A DNA stretch of 64,000 nt from NCBI RefSeq assembly GCF_009494395.1, contig NZ_VZCB01000052.1, positions 62,001-126,000 of the forward strand, in the 5' to 3' direction. Source of the DNA: Segatella copri (GTDB lineage Bacteria; Bacteroidota; Bacteroidia; Bacteroidales; Bacteroidaceae). The notes under the pieces are model-generated. The model ran no database searches, had not been told where the DNA came from, and saw only the letters and a program-made list of their open reading frames with translations. Positions 33,042-41,396 of this stretch are shown here, piece by piece; positions within the stretch are counted from its first letter, which is position 1; each line of letters opens with the position of its first letter. The position numbers and the translations under genes are program-made.

Positions 33042-35813
33042 TTACTCCATCCACTGGAAATCCTCCTGCAATTCCTGCGGCAACGGATTGTCCATGTGAA
33101 TATCATACAATATGGAACCATTCGTCGTGGCATCCTTTCTAGGATTCTCTAAATGACCTGTTCCGATATAAGTATATGGCAGAGTGATACCATTCTCAGC
33201 ACTCACCTTTCTCACAAATACCAATACCCTCTTGGCTGCTCGCTGCAAAACCTCATCCTTGGCAGAAATACGGGCAATACTCTCCCACTGGAAAACATCT
33301 GGCGACAAGAATTTGTCATTATACTTCAGATGATCATCCAGCGAGGCATCCTTCTTCAAACCAGCAAAGACATACATATTGCCATTTTTATAGTAAGTGC
33401 CATACTGATTGTGCTTCGGATTCTCCAGAATCTTCAAGAGCACCTGGTCCTGACGATAATCCTGCCACAACAGGAAATCCCCAGCCTCATCAGCATACCT
33501 TGCCTCATATTGCGTCAAACCATAGTTGAGCAAATCTTGCAGATAAGCCTCATATTCCTGTTCTCTTTCGCCACATAATAGCACTTCACCCTCTTCTTTC
33601 TTCACCGCATTTCCATCTTCCAGGAATCGCAAAGCATGCTCCAACTGTTCATGCTTAAAACCAGGAATCTCCTCCTGGATGTTGGCTTCTATGTGAGACA
33701 AGGATGTCTCTCCGCTCAGTAAATTCCTAATCACCAAATACTCATGTTCTCTAACCAAAGGCAAAAGACTCGACAGATAATTGATGCAAGCTATCTGCTC
33801 TTCTGAGAATACAGGCAAATCCTCTTCCTCTATACCTTTCAAGAAACCATAATAAGAATTGGTTTTCTTCGAACCAATCTTTATCTTCATGAATTTCAAC
33901 AGATTAGGAGCATAATCACTATTCATATAATCCATATGCGTTGGATAAGATGGAGTCTTCAGATATGCCTTGAAATTCTGATAATCCATCTTCAGATAGT
34001 TGATGCGATTGAAATTCTCGCTCTCTATCTTGTCAATGATTTCTTCTTTAGAAAGATCGTCGATATGTATCTCAACACCATAATTGTCCAGACCCAAACT
34101 TTTGAAATCATTCCTTACCATAAACTTCAAAAGTTTCTTTTCCAAGATGGAATTTCGGGAAAGACTACCAAGTGCCAAGGCTATATGAACGCTACGCTTA
34201 TAGCTGTTGCCGATGAAATCGAGTATCGTAACATAAGGCTTGTTGGCATACTTACGAAGTCCTCGACCCAATTGCTGTAAGAAGATGGTACTCGATTCCG
34301 TTGGGCGCAGGAAAAGCACCATGTTGACACCAGGAATATCCACACCCTCGTTCAGAATATCTACAGCAAACAGGATTTCCAAATCCCGGTTTTCATCTTG
34401 CAAATCATTGTAGGCACGAATACGTTCACCGGTCTTGTTCTTACCACTCAAGAAAGCTGTATGATAATAATCACCCAGATTATCAGCCATCATTCTAGCA
34501 TGCTGGATGTTTCTACAGAAAGCCAGAGCCTTCAGTTTCTGTCCTTCCATACGATGTTTCTCTATCTGTTGATGGATAAACTCACAGTTTTCCGGTGTAG
34601 AAATCTGTGATATCATACGGCGTTCTCCAGAAGCAGTCAAGCCATAATCAACCAGTTCGTCACGAATACCGAAATAATGGAATGGCACAATCAGATCATT
34701 GATGATGGCATCACGAAGTCGCAACTCGTATGGGATATTATTGCCGAAAATCTCTACTACATCCTGATTATCCATACGGTTCTCGGTAGCTGTCAAACCC
34801 AGCAGGAACTCTGGCTCAAAATAGTCGATGATTTTCCGATAACTGTCCGCAACAGCATGATGACACTCATCGATGATGATATAATCGAATTCCTTCTTAT
34901 CAAAGAGTTCGAGTGAGCGACACATCGACACATTAGTAGAAAACAGGAAATCTTCTTCTGTTTCCTTTGCTTCCGCATTATACAAGCCGCAAGTTTTAGA
35001 GCCACCAAATACCTTTTGGAATGTCTCCAGGGATTTCTTCAAGATAGAACCCTCGTGCACAATATAGAGTAATCTGTCTGGGTTGAAATTGAGCGCATCA
35101 AATGCTGCCAGATATGTCTTTCCAGAACCTGTAGCAGAAATCACCAAAGCCCTCTCCTGTCCGATGGCACGGTAACGATTCAATTCACGAAGCGCTTTGC
35201 GCTGCATATAGTTAGGCTTGATATCGGAATTCGCCATATCGTAATCCATATCCCAACGCTCTATAGCAAAACTGAGTTTTGTAGAGTAATCCTTGATTCT
35301 ATCCTGTGATAATTCATAAGTTTGGTTCCAAAGGTTTACAAACTCATTCATTGCATCAAGATAAGCCTCGGTATCACGGTCGCAGTTTACAACCAAATCC
35401 CACTCTATGTTTTTCAACAAAGCATAGCGGGTGATATTAGATGAACCAACTATCATCTCTATTCCATCTTCCATCTCAAAGAGATAGCCCTTGGAGTGGA
35501 ATCCATTGGTAGAATAGTTTTTCTCATCGTGGAAGCATTCATCATCCAGATGGCATTCAAAATTGGGATATCGTGTCAGGCTCATGAAAAAGTTCAAGGA
35601 TTCTACGTCTGTGAAGTTCTGATAGGTAGAAGTGATGATTCTTCCTTTGGCTCCACGTTCTACGGCAGCCTTGATATCTTTAGACAGGAGTACCAAGCCG
35701 GCTTTCTTGATAAAGCTGACTGAGAAATCAAATGCCTTGCAACGACGCAAATTCATCTGAATGGTTGACAGGAAGGTTGTCTCTGTATAATTTGTTAAGA
35801 ATCTCGATTTCAT
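33042..35813 (-). CDS. PLD-nuclease/DEAD-type helicase/DUF3427 protein
   Basis: 923 residues from MKSRFLTNYTETTF. The N-terminal phospholipase D-like nuclease domain carries one HxK motif (FHSKG, H106/K108) with GSSN about 17 residues later. An SF2 helicase follows: Walker A SATGSGKT (about 227-234), Walker B DECH (about 315-318), and motif VI QQLGRGLRKY. The C-terminal third (about 620-915) is DUF3427-like. This matches the HKD-nuclease/SSL2-helicase fusion often found in defence islands. The start at 35813 is chosen over 35864 because a -7 box TACTTTTG lies between them. First gene of a cassette with NUDIX and HNH genes. Confidence 0.88.
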   Translation of the reverse strand: MKSRFLTNYTETTFLSTIQMNLRRCKAFDFSVSFIKKAGLVLLSKDIKAAVERGAKGRIITSTYQNFTDVESLNFFMSLTRYPNFECHLDDECFHDEKNYSTNGFHSKGYLFEMEDGIEMIVGSSNITRYALLKNIEWDLVVNCDRDTEAYLDAMNEFVNLWNQTYELSQDRIKDYSTKLSFAIERWDMDYDMANSDIKPNYMQRKALRELNRYRAIGQERALVISATGSGKTYLAAFDALNFNPDRLLYIVHEGSILKKSLETFQKVFGGSKTCGLYNAEAKETEEDFLFSTNVSMCRSLELFDKKEFDYIIIDECHHAVADSYRKIIDYFEPEFLLGLTATENRMDNQDVVEIFGNNIPYELRLRDAIINDLIVPFHYFGIRDELVDYGLTASGERRMISQISTPENCEFIHQQIEKHRMEGQKLKALAFCRNIQHARMMADNLGDYYHTAFLSGKNKTGERIRAYNDLQDENRDLEILFAVDILNEGVDIPGVNMVLFLRPTESSTIFLQQLGRGLRKYANKPYVTILDFIGNSYKRSVHIALALGSLSRNSILEKKLLKFMVRNDFKSLGLDNYGVEIHIDDLSKEEIIDKIESENFNRINYLKMDYQNFKAYLKTPSYPTHMDYMNSDYAPNLLKFMKIKIGSKKTNSYYGFLKGIEEEDLPVFSEEQIACINYLSSLLPLVREHEYLVIRNLLSGETSLSHIEANIQEEIPGFKHEQLEHALRFLEDGNAVKKEEGEVLLCGEREQEYEAYLQDLLNYGLTQYEARYADEAGDFLLWQDYRQDQVLLKILENPKHNQYGTYYKNGNMYVFAGLKKDASLDDHLKYNDKFLSPDVFQWESIARISAKDEVLQRAAKRVLVFVRKVSAENGITLPYTYIGTGHLENPRKDATTNGSILYDIHMDNPLPQELQEDFQWME

Positions 35814-36033
35814 AAGTCTTGTATTTTGTTTCGAATGCAAAAGTACAAAAAAGAATTCATGCATGTTCCTTTTTCTTATGTTTTCTCACATATTATGTTC
35901 ATTTTTCTAGAATTTCAATCAACATCTTCTTTCTTACAATGCAAGAATCCGACTTCTTACCATAATATTAAAAGACAATATAAGTTTCGCAATATACATG
36001 AAAAAAGTTTTCCTATATTAATGCCACAAAACT

Positions 36034-36243
36034 AAAAGTGGTCAACTAAAATCGTTAAACCACAGCCCCAAAATCATCACATAAAATGGGCACTCGATGC
36101 CCACCGTACGGGCAATGAGTGCCCATCACTTGATCTGTCGATGCCCATCACATGGTCCCTGAGTGCCCGTGTGACGGGCACTCAGGGACCAGCCAATGTG
36201 CTGACTTTTCCTGTGTAGTTTCCTATATTTAGTTGACTACATA
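36034..36243. mobile_element. Candidate MITE-like element
   Basis: Imperfect terminal inverted repeats GTGGTCAACTA (36037-36047) and TAGTTGACTAC (36231-36241) bound about 205 bp with strong internal palindromes: GGGCACTC/GAGTGCCC (36088-36124) and a perfect 17-bp pair (36154-36170/36174-36190). No transposase; a target duplication was not identified. Confidence 0.4.
36154..36190. repeat. Perfect 17-bp palindrome with 3-nt loop
   Basis: Left arm GGTCCCTGAGTGCCCGT, loop GTG, exact complementary right arm. The GC-rich hairpin stands out from its AT-rich surroundings and lacks a T tail, so it is not an ordinary terminator. Confidence 0.85.
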
Positions 36244-36439
36244 GTTTCTTATTCCTATTGTAAGTTGACAATTATTTTCTCTATTCCTAATTCTACTTGT
36301 CAATCTTCTATCTTATTCCTAGTTAGTATTTACATACTTCATTCTAGTTCCTAATAGAAGTAGACAAAGGACCCACCCCTAAAGGTGGATCGCGGTTTTT
36401 ACAATTTTGCTGCAAAATTAATCATTTTGACTTTTCCTG

Positions 36440-36560
36440 ATTTCAGTAGACACTTTTTTACTTTATAAACTAGAAAGGTAGACACTTTCAATTTAATAAA
36501 ACTGAAATAGTAGACACTCTCAATTTTATAAAACTGAAATAGTAGACACTCCTTATTTTT
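36440..36560. repeat. Degenerate tandem repeat with GTAGACACT core
   Basis: Two near-identical units (AAACTGAAATAGTAGACACT plus CAATTTTAT-type spacer) and two more degenerate ones, each with GTAGACACT, at roughly 33-35-bp spacing. Multiple short repeats of this kind resemble insertion-sequence ends, but no transposase is present. Confidence 0.6.
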
Positions 36561-36714
36561 TGTTCCTATTTTTATAGACACAATAAAAAGAATCGTACTA
36601 TTTTTGTAATTAGGTGGCAATAAGTGGCAATAAAAAACACACTTATTGCCACGCTTTATTTTCTGTAAATCAGATAGTTAACATGCAGCGTGGCAAATGT
36701 AGCATTAATATATA

Positions 36715-36760
36715 GAAAAAAAAGCCCCTAATGCGTTTCTTGCATCGGGGGCTATTTTTC
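36715..36760 (-). terminator. Terminator of hppA
   Basis: Stem AGCCCC..ATGC/GCAT..GGGGCT with TTTTTTTT following on the minus strand; the plus strand also ends in TATTTTTC. Confidence 0.8.
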
Positions 36761-36780
36761 TAGGGGGTACTATCAGATTT

Positions 36781-38985
36781 TTACAAGAACGCAATGGTCA
36801 AACCAGCCATCACGATACTTACCATCGACATCAACTTGATGAGGATATTGAGCGATGGACCCGAGGTATCCTTGAATGGGTCGCCTACGGTATCGCCTAC
36901 AATCGTTGCCTTATGATTCTCACTACCCTTGCCTCCGAAGTTGCCCTCCTCTATCATCTTCTTGGCATTGTCCCATGCACCACCTGAATTAGACATGAAG
37001 ACGGCAAGCGTGAAGCCGGCTGCAAGACCACCGGTAAGAAGACCGAGCACACCGGCAACTCCCAAAACCAGACCTACTACGATAGGAATGATGATGGCAA
37101 GAAGAGACGGGATTATCATCTCACGCTGAGCACTGCGGGTACTGATTTCTACACAACGACCGTAATCCGGAGTTGCCTTGCCTTCAAGGATTCCCTTAAT
37201 CTCACGGAACTGGCGACGAACTTCCTGAACCATAGACTCTGCAGCACGTCCCACAGCTCCCATCGTCAGTCCGCAGAACAGGAAGGCAGCCATCGCACCG
37301 AGGAAAGCGCCTACCAGAACCTTAGGATTAATCAGGTTAACCTGGAAGAAGTTGATAAAGTCGATGGTGCTTGCATTCGATGGGTCGAAGAGATTTCCAG
37401 CAGCATCCACATACTGCTTGCCATTCTCTACGGCACGAATCATGGCTATCTTGATTTCCTCAATGTAAGATGCAAGAAGCGCCAAAGCAGTAAGGGCTGC
37501 TGAACCGATGGCAAAGCCTTTACCTGTGGCAGCAGTGGTATTGCCAAGTGCATCGAGTGCATCAGTACGTTCACGCACCTCCTTACCCAGTCCGCTCATC
37601 TCTGCATTACCTCCGGCATTGTCGGCAATAGGACCATAGGCATCGGTAGCAAGGGTGATGCCGAGCGTTGACAACATACCTACGGCTGCGATACCGATGC
37701 CATAAAGACCGGTACTGATGGACTTAGCAGACATCGACATGTCAAAACCATTGGCACAGAGGAAGCTCAACATGATGGCAACAGAAATGGTTACCACAGG
37801 AACCATGGTAGAAATCATTCCCGTTCCAATGCCCTTGATAATCACCGTGGCAGGCCCCGTCTGCGAAGCCTCAGCAATTTTCTGTGTAGGCTTATAGCTC
37901 TGGGAAGTATAATATTCCGTAGCCTGACCGATGATGACACCAGCCACCAGACCGCTGATAACAGAGAATGAGAGTCCGAGCCAGTTCTCGATGCCCAGGA
38001 GATATAATATAATAAAGGTGGCAACAGCGATAAGACCGGCACTTACATTGGTTCCCAAGCCCAGGGAATGGAGCAGATCCTTCATGGATGCGCCTTCCTT
38101 GGTACGGACCAGATAGATGCCGATAAGCGAGAGGAAGATGCCGATGGCTGCAATGATCATAGGTGCGATAACGGCACGGAGCTGCATGTCGCTATTCATG
38201 GCAAAGGCGGTGGCACCCAAAGCAGCAGTAGAAAGAATAGAACCGCAATAGCTCTCATAGAGGTCGGCACCCATTCCGGCTACGTCGCCTACATTATCAC
38301 CCACATTATCGGCAATGGTAGCAGGATTCCGGGGATCATCCTCAGGAATATTTGCCTCTACCTTACCCACCAGGTCAGCTCCCACATCGGCAGCCTTGGT
38401 ATAGATACCTCCACCTACACGGGCAAAGAGAGCCTGAGTAGAAGCACCCATACCAAAGGTAAGCATAGTGGTAGTAATGGTGATGAGGGCAGTAGACTCA
38501 CCGGCATACACCGCATTAAGAACAATAAACCAGATGGCAATATCGAGCAATCCGAGACCTACCACAACGAGTCCCATCACGGCACCGCTGCGGAAAGCTA
38601 TCTTCAGACCCTTGTCGAGACCGGTACGAGCTCCATGAGCCGTACGTGCCGAAGCATAGGTAGCCGTCTTCATACCGAAGAAGCCCGCCAGTCCGGAGAA
38701 GAGTCCACCGGTAAGGAAAGCGAACGGAACCCACGGATTCTGCACTTTCAGCACATAAGCCATAAAGGCGAAAACAATGGCAAGCACCACGAAGACGATG
38801 GTCACCACCTTGTACTGCTGCTTGAGGTAGGCCATTGCACCTTTTCTAACATGTGCTGCAATCTCTTTCATTCTCTCGGTTCCCTCGTCCTCTTTCATCA
38901 TCGAACGGAAGAAGAACCATGCCATTCCCAATGCTACAACACTGGCTATCGGGATGAGCCAAAATACTAATGGAATGTTGTTCAT
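36781..38985 (-). CDS. hppA: Membrane-bound K+-dependent pyrophosphatase
   Basis: 734-residue polytopic enzyme that couples hydrolysis of pyrophosphate to H+ or Na+ export across the inner membrane. The catalytic motif is DNVGDNVGDVAGMGADLYES, with a second acidic site in DAYGPIADNAGGNAEMS and a third near the C terminus (GDTVGDPFKDTSGPS). The residue that sets K+ dependence is Ala in GNTTAATGKG, which marks the K+-stimulated class; that class includes Na+ pumps, so Na+ transport is likely. A -7 box TATATTTG lies at 39037-39044. Confidence 0.95.
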   Translation of the reverse strand: MNNIPLVFWLIPIASVVALGMAWFFFRSMMKEDEGTERMKEIAAHVRKGAMAYLKQQYKVVTIVFVVLAIVFAFMAYVLKVQNPWVPFAFLTGGLFSGLAGFFGMKTATYASARTAHGARTGLDKGLKIAFRSGAVMGLVVVGLGLLDIAIWFIVLNAVYAGESTALITITTTMLTFGMGASTQALFARVGGGIYTKAADVGADLVGKVEANIPEDDPRNPATIADNVGDNVGDVAGMGADLYESYCGSILSTAALGATAFAMNSDMQLRAVIAPMIIAAIGIFLSLIGIYLVRTKEGASMKDLLHSLGLGTNVSAGLIAVATFIILYLLGIENWLGLSFSVISGLVAGVIIGQATEYYTSQSYKPTQKIAEASQTGPATVIIKGIGTGMISTMVPVVTISVAIMLSFLCANGFDMSMSAKSISTGLYGIGIAAVGMLSTLGITLATDAYGPIADNAGGNAEMSGLGKEVRERTDALDALGNTTAATGKGFAIGSAALTALALLASYIEEIKIAMIRAVENGKQYVDAAGNLFDPSNASTIDFINFFQVNLINPKVLVGAFLGAMAAFLFCGLTMGAVGRAAESMVQEVRRQFREIKGILEGKATPDYGRCVEISTRSAQREMIIPSLLAIIIPIVVGLVLGVAGVLGLLTGGLAAGFTLAVFMSNSGGAWDNAKKMIEEGNFGGKGSENHKATIVGDTVGDPFKDTSGPSLNILIKLMSMVSIVMAGLTIAFL

Positions 38986-39105
38986 AATGGTATGTTTATT
39001 TGGTTTGTAAATCTGATTGTCAGTTGTTTTGATTCTGCAAATATAGTTTTTTTATCCGATAACTCCAAATAAAACGGAGGAAAAAAACTTTTTCTGAAAG
39101 AAAAA

Positions 39106-39137
39106 TTTGGTAGTTACTGAATAAAGCCGTAACTTTG
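39106..39137 (+). promoter_or_regulatory. Promoter of the MATE gene
   Basis: TTTG (39106-39109), 20-nt spacer, TAACTTTG (39130-39137). Confidence 0.75.
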
Positions 39138-39186
39138 CATCCCTCAATGACAAAATACAAGAAATAGATTAGTAATTAAAAGCAAT

Positions 39187-40548
39187 ATGAATAATCATAC
39201 AACATCGATTACAACGAATAAGAAACATCATTACCGGGAACTGCTTTCGATAGGATTTCCTATTATTATCGGACAACTAGGAACCATCATTCTGGGATTT
39301 GCTGATACGCTGATGATCGGTCATCACAGTACACCCGAACTGGCTGCAGCCGGATTGGTGAACAACATTTTCGGTCTCGTCTTTGTATCCTATATGGGAT
39401 TTACCTACGGACTCACTCCTATCATCGGCAAGCTTTACGGAGAGGAACGTACCGACTGTATCGGACAGAAGGTTCGCAACTCTTTCTTTGCCAATATGCT
39501 GACGGGAGCCATTTTTACGGCTGTTCTCATCCTACTCTATCTCAATCTGGCACATATCGGACAGCCGGAAGAACTACTATCGCTCATCCGTCCCTACTTC
39601 CTGGTGAACCTTGCCTCGGTTCTCTTCATGGGTATCTTCTTTACGATGAAGCAATTCCTGGATGGTATCGGAAAGACCAAGGTGGCGATGTGGGCGATGA
39701 TTGGCGGAAACGTGGTCAATATCCTCGGCAACTGGGTATTGATTTACGGTGTGGCTGGTTTTCCGGAACTGGGTTTGCTCGGAGCCGGAATCTCAACCTT
39801 GGTAAGCCGCATCCTCATGGCTCTGGCAATGATGAGCATTGTGATTGTCAGCAAGGAATTCAGAGAATACAGACACGACCTCATCCATAGTTCACTTAAT
39901 AAGACAGACTTCAAGGAGATGAACCGTCTGGGCTGGCCGGTAGCCTTACAGCTGGGAATGGAATCGGCAGCCTTTACGCTGAGTTGCGTGATGGTAGGCT
40001 GGCTGGGTACTATCCCGTTGGCAGCTCATCAGGTAATGATTACCCTCTCCCAGCTCTTCTATCTCGTACTTTCGGGTATGGCAGCAGCGCTGGCAATCCG
40101 CGTGAGTCACTTTATGGGACAGAAAGACTATGCTGCCGTACGCCGCAACGCCTACGATGGCTTCCGTCTGAATCTGCTATTCTCTCTCTGCATGGGAATT
40201 CCGGTATTTCTGCTTCGCCACCAGATAGGCGGTTGGTTTAATGACAATACCGAGGTACAGGCGTATGTGTCGGTATTGATAATTCTGATGATGGTATATC
40301 AGTTTGGCGACGGTTTGCAATATACCTTTGCCAATGCCCTTCGAGGTATCGCCTGTGTGAAGCCGATGGTGCTCTATGCCTTCATCGCCTACTTCGTCAT
40401 CTCACTTCCATTGGGCTATACCCTCGGTTTTACTTGCGGCATGGGCATACTGGGCATCTGGATTGCCTTCCCGTTCGGCTTGACGATAGCAGGCGAAATG
40501 TATCGCAGAAGATTTGAGAAAGAACTTCTGAAAATAGAGCAAAGATAG
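39187..40548 (+). CDS. MATE-family efflux transporter
   Basis: 453-residue protein with about twelve membrane segments in two homologous halves, of the multidrug and toxic compound extrusion family. Signatures are GFPIIIGQLGTIILGFADTLMIGHHS at the N terminus, YGLTPIIGKLYG, and in the second half MESAAFTLSCVMVGWLG with AAHQVMITLSQLFY. MATE proteins exchange drugs or metabolites for Na+ or H+; specificity cannot be read here. Divergent from hppA. Confidence 0.92.
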   Translation: MNNHTTSITTNKKHHYRELLSIGFPIIIGQLGTIILGFADTLMIGHHSTPELAAAGLVNNIFGLVFVSYMGFTYGLTPIIGKLYGEERTDCIGQKVRNSFFANMLTGAIFTAVLILLYLNLAHIGQPEELLSLIRPYFLVNLASVLFMGIFFTMKQFLDGIGKTKVAMWAMIGGNVVNILGNWVLIYGVAGFPELGLLGAGISTLVSRILMALAMMSIVIVSKEFREYRHDLIHSSLNKTDFKEMNRLGWPVALQLGMESAAFTLSCVMVGWLGTIPLAAHQVMITLSQLFYLVLSGMAAALAIRVSHFMGQKDYAAVRRNAYDGFRLNLLFSLCMGIPVFLLRHQIGGWFNDNTEVQAYVSVLIILMMVYQFGDGLQYTFANALRGIACVKPMVLYAFIAYFVISLPLGYTLGFTCGMGILGIWIAFPFGLTIAGEMYRRRFEKELLKIEQR

Positions 40549-40620
40549 GATAAGAATATACGATTTTACCACGAAAATGAGATTTTTCGGTTCAAAAGTA
40601 CATTTTTTATTGTAAAAAGC

Positions 40621-40651
40621 TTGCTTTATATAGTTTTTTCATATATCTTTG
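40621..40651 (+). promoter_or_regulatory. Promoter of the small barrel gene
   Basis: TTGC (40621-40624), 19-nt spacer, TATCTTTG (40644-40651), followed by a leader of about 90 nt. Confidence 0.6.
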
Positions 40652-40749
40652 CCCCCAGTTAGATATGAAAAAATACCTAATACTCTGAATCAACAGAGAT
40701 GAAGGCTTATCAACAAACGACAGTATTAACAATTAAAAAATTAGAGATT

Positions 40750-41304
40750 ATGAAGAAATTATTGGTTATGGCAGCCATGGTGCTGTCTTCAGTAGGTGCT
40801 TTCGCACAGCAGGCAGCTGGTACAACAACTATCCAGCCTAAGATTGGTTTGAACGTTGCTACAATCGGTGATAACGACTGGAAGGCAGGTTTCGCTGCTG
40901 GTGCTGAGTTGCAGTATCAGTCTACAAGCAACTTCGGTATTGCTGTAGGTGCTCTCTATTCAGTACAGGGCTTCAAGGCAGAGGACGTAAAAATAGGAAA
41001 TATAACTTATAAGAATGACTACAAATGGAACCCTGGTTACATTAACGTTCCTATCACTTTGAACTACTATCCTGTAGCAGGTCTTGCTCTCAAGGCAGGT
41101 TTGCAGCCTGGTTTCCTGGTAAACAAGGATGACATGGAAGATGTTAAGACTGTAGACCTCTCTATCCCAGTAGGTCTCTCTTACGAGTACCAGGGTCTTG
41201 TATTCGATGCTCGTTACAACATCGGCGTAACAAAGGTTGCTGAGAACTACGATCACTACAACAATGTAATCCAGATTACTATCGGTTACAAGTTCGCTCT
41301 CTAA
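40750..41304 (+). CDS. Small outer-membrane beta-barrel protein
   Basis: 184 residues: signal peptide MKKLLVMAAMVLSSVGAFAQ, then an eight-strand-type barrel of the PorT/OmpA-like beta-barrel group (GLNVATIGDNDWKAGFAAGA, NFGIAVGALYSVQGFKAED, YINVPITLNYYPVAGLALKAG, and the terminal VIQITIGYKFAL). The codons are strongly biased toward a small set, which suggests high expression. The upstream Met at 40699 would add residues ahead of the signal peptide and is rejected. Ligand unknown; probably a structural porin-like protein. Confidence 0.83.
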   Translation: MKKLLVMAAMVLSSVGAFAQQAAGTTTIQPKIGLNVATIGDNDWKAGFAAGAELQYQSTSNFGIAVGALYSVQGFKAEDVKIGNITYKNDYKWNPGYINVPITLNYYPVAGLALKAGLQPGFLVNKDDMEDVKTVDLSIPVGLSYEYQGLVFDARYNIGVTKVAENYDHYNNVIQITIGYKFAL

Positions 41305-41335
41305 AAAGCAGCGACTTTAAAATAAGACAAAAAAG

Positions 41336-41374
41336 AATCCCCGCTCCTCATCATGAAGAGCGGGGATTTTTTTT
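41336..41374. terminator. Bidirectional terminator
   Basis: AATCCCCGCTC (41336-41346)/GAGCGGGGATT (41358-41368) followed by TTTTTT; on the minus strand the stem is followed by CTTTTTTG. Separates convergent barrel genes. Confidence 0.85.
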
Positions 41375-41396
41375 GTCATATCTATTTAAACTTCAC

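Larger units (their letters stand above)
35814..36780. other. Gene-free interval with palindromes and tandem repeats
   Basis: No coding region supported; the frame at 36399-36620 on the minus strand is low-complexity translation of tandem repeats. Holds the helicase promoter, a possible 210-bp MITE-like element (36034-36243), a tandem repeat (about 36440-36560), and the hppA terminator. Confidence 0.6.

Noticed and set aside
36399-36620. 73-codon minus-strand ORF
   Set aside because: Its residues simply translate the GTAGACACT tandem repeats; low complexity, no start signal or homology-like pattern.
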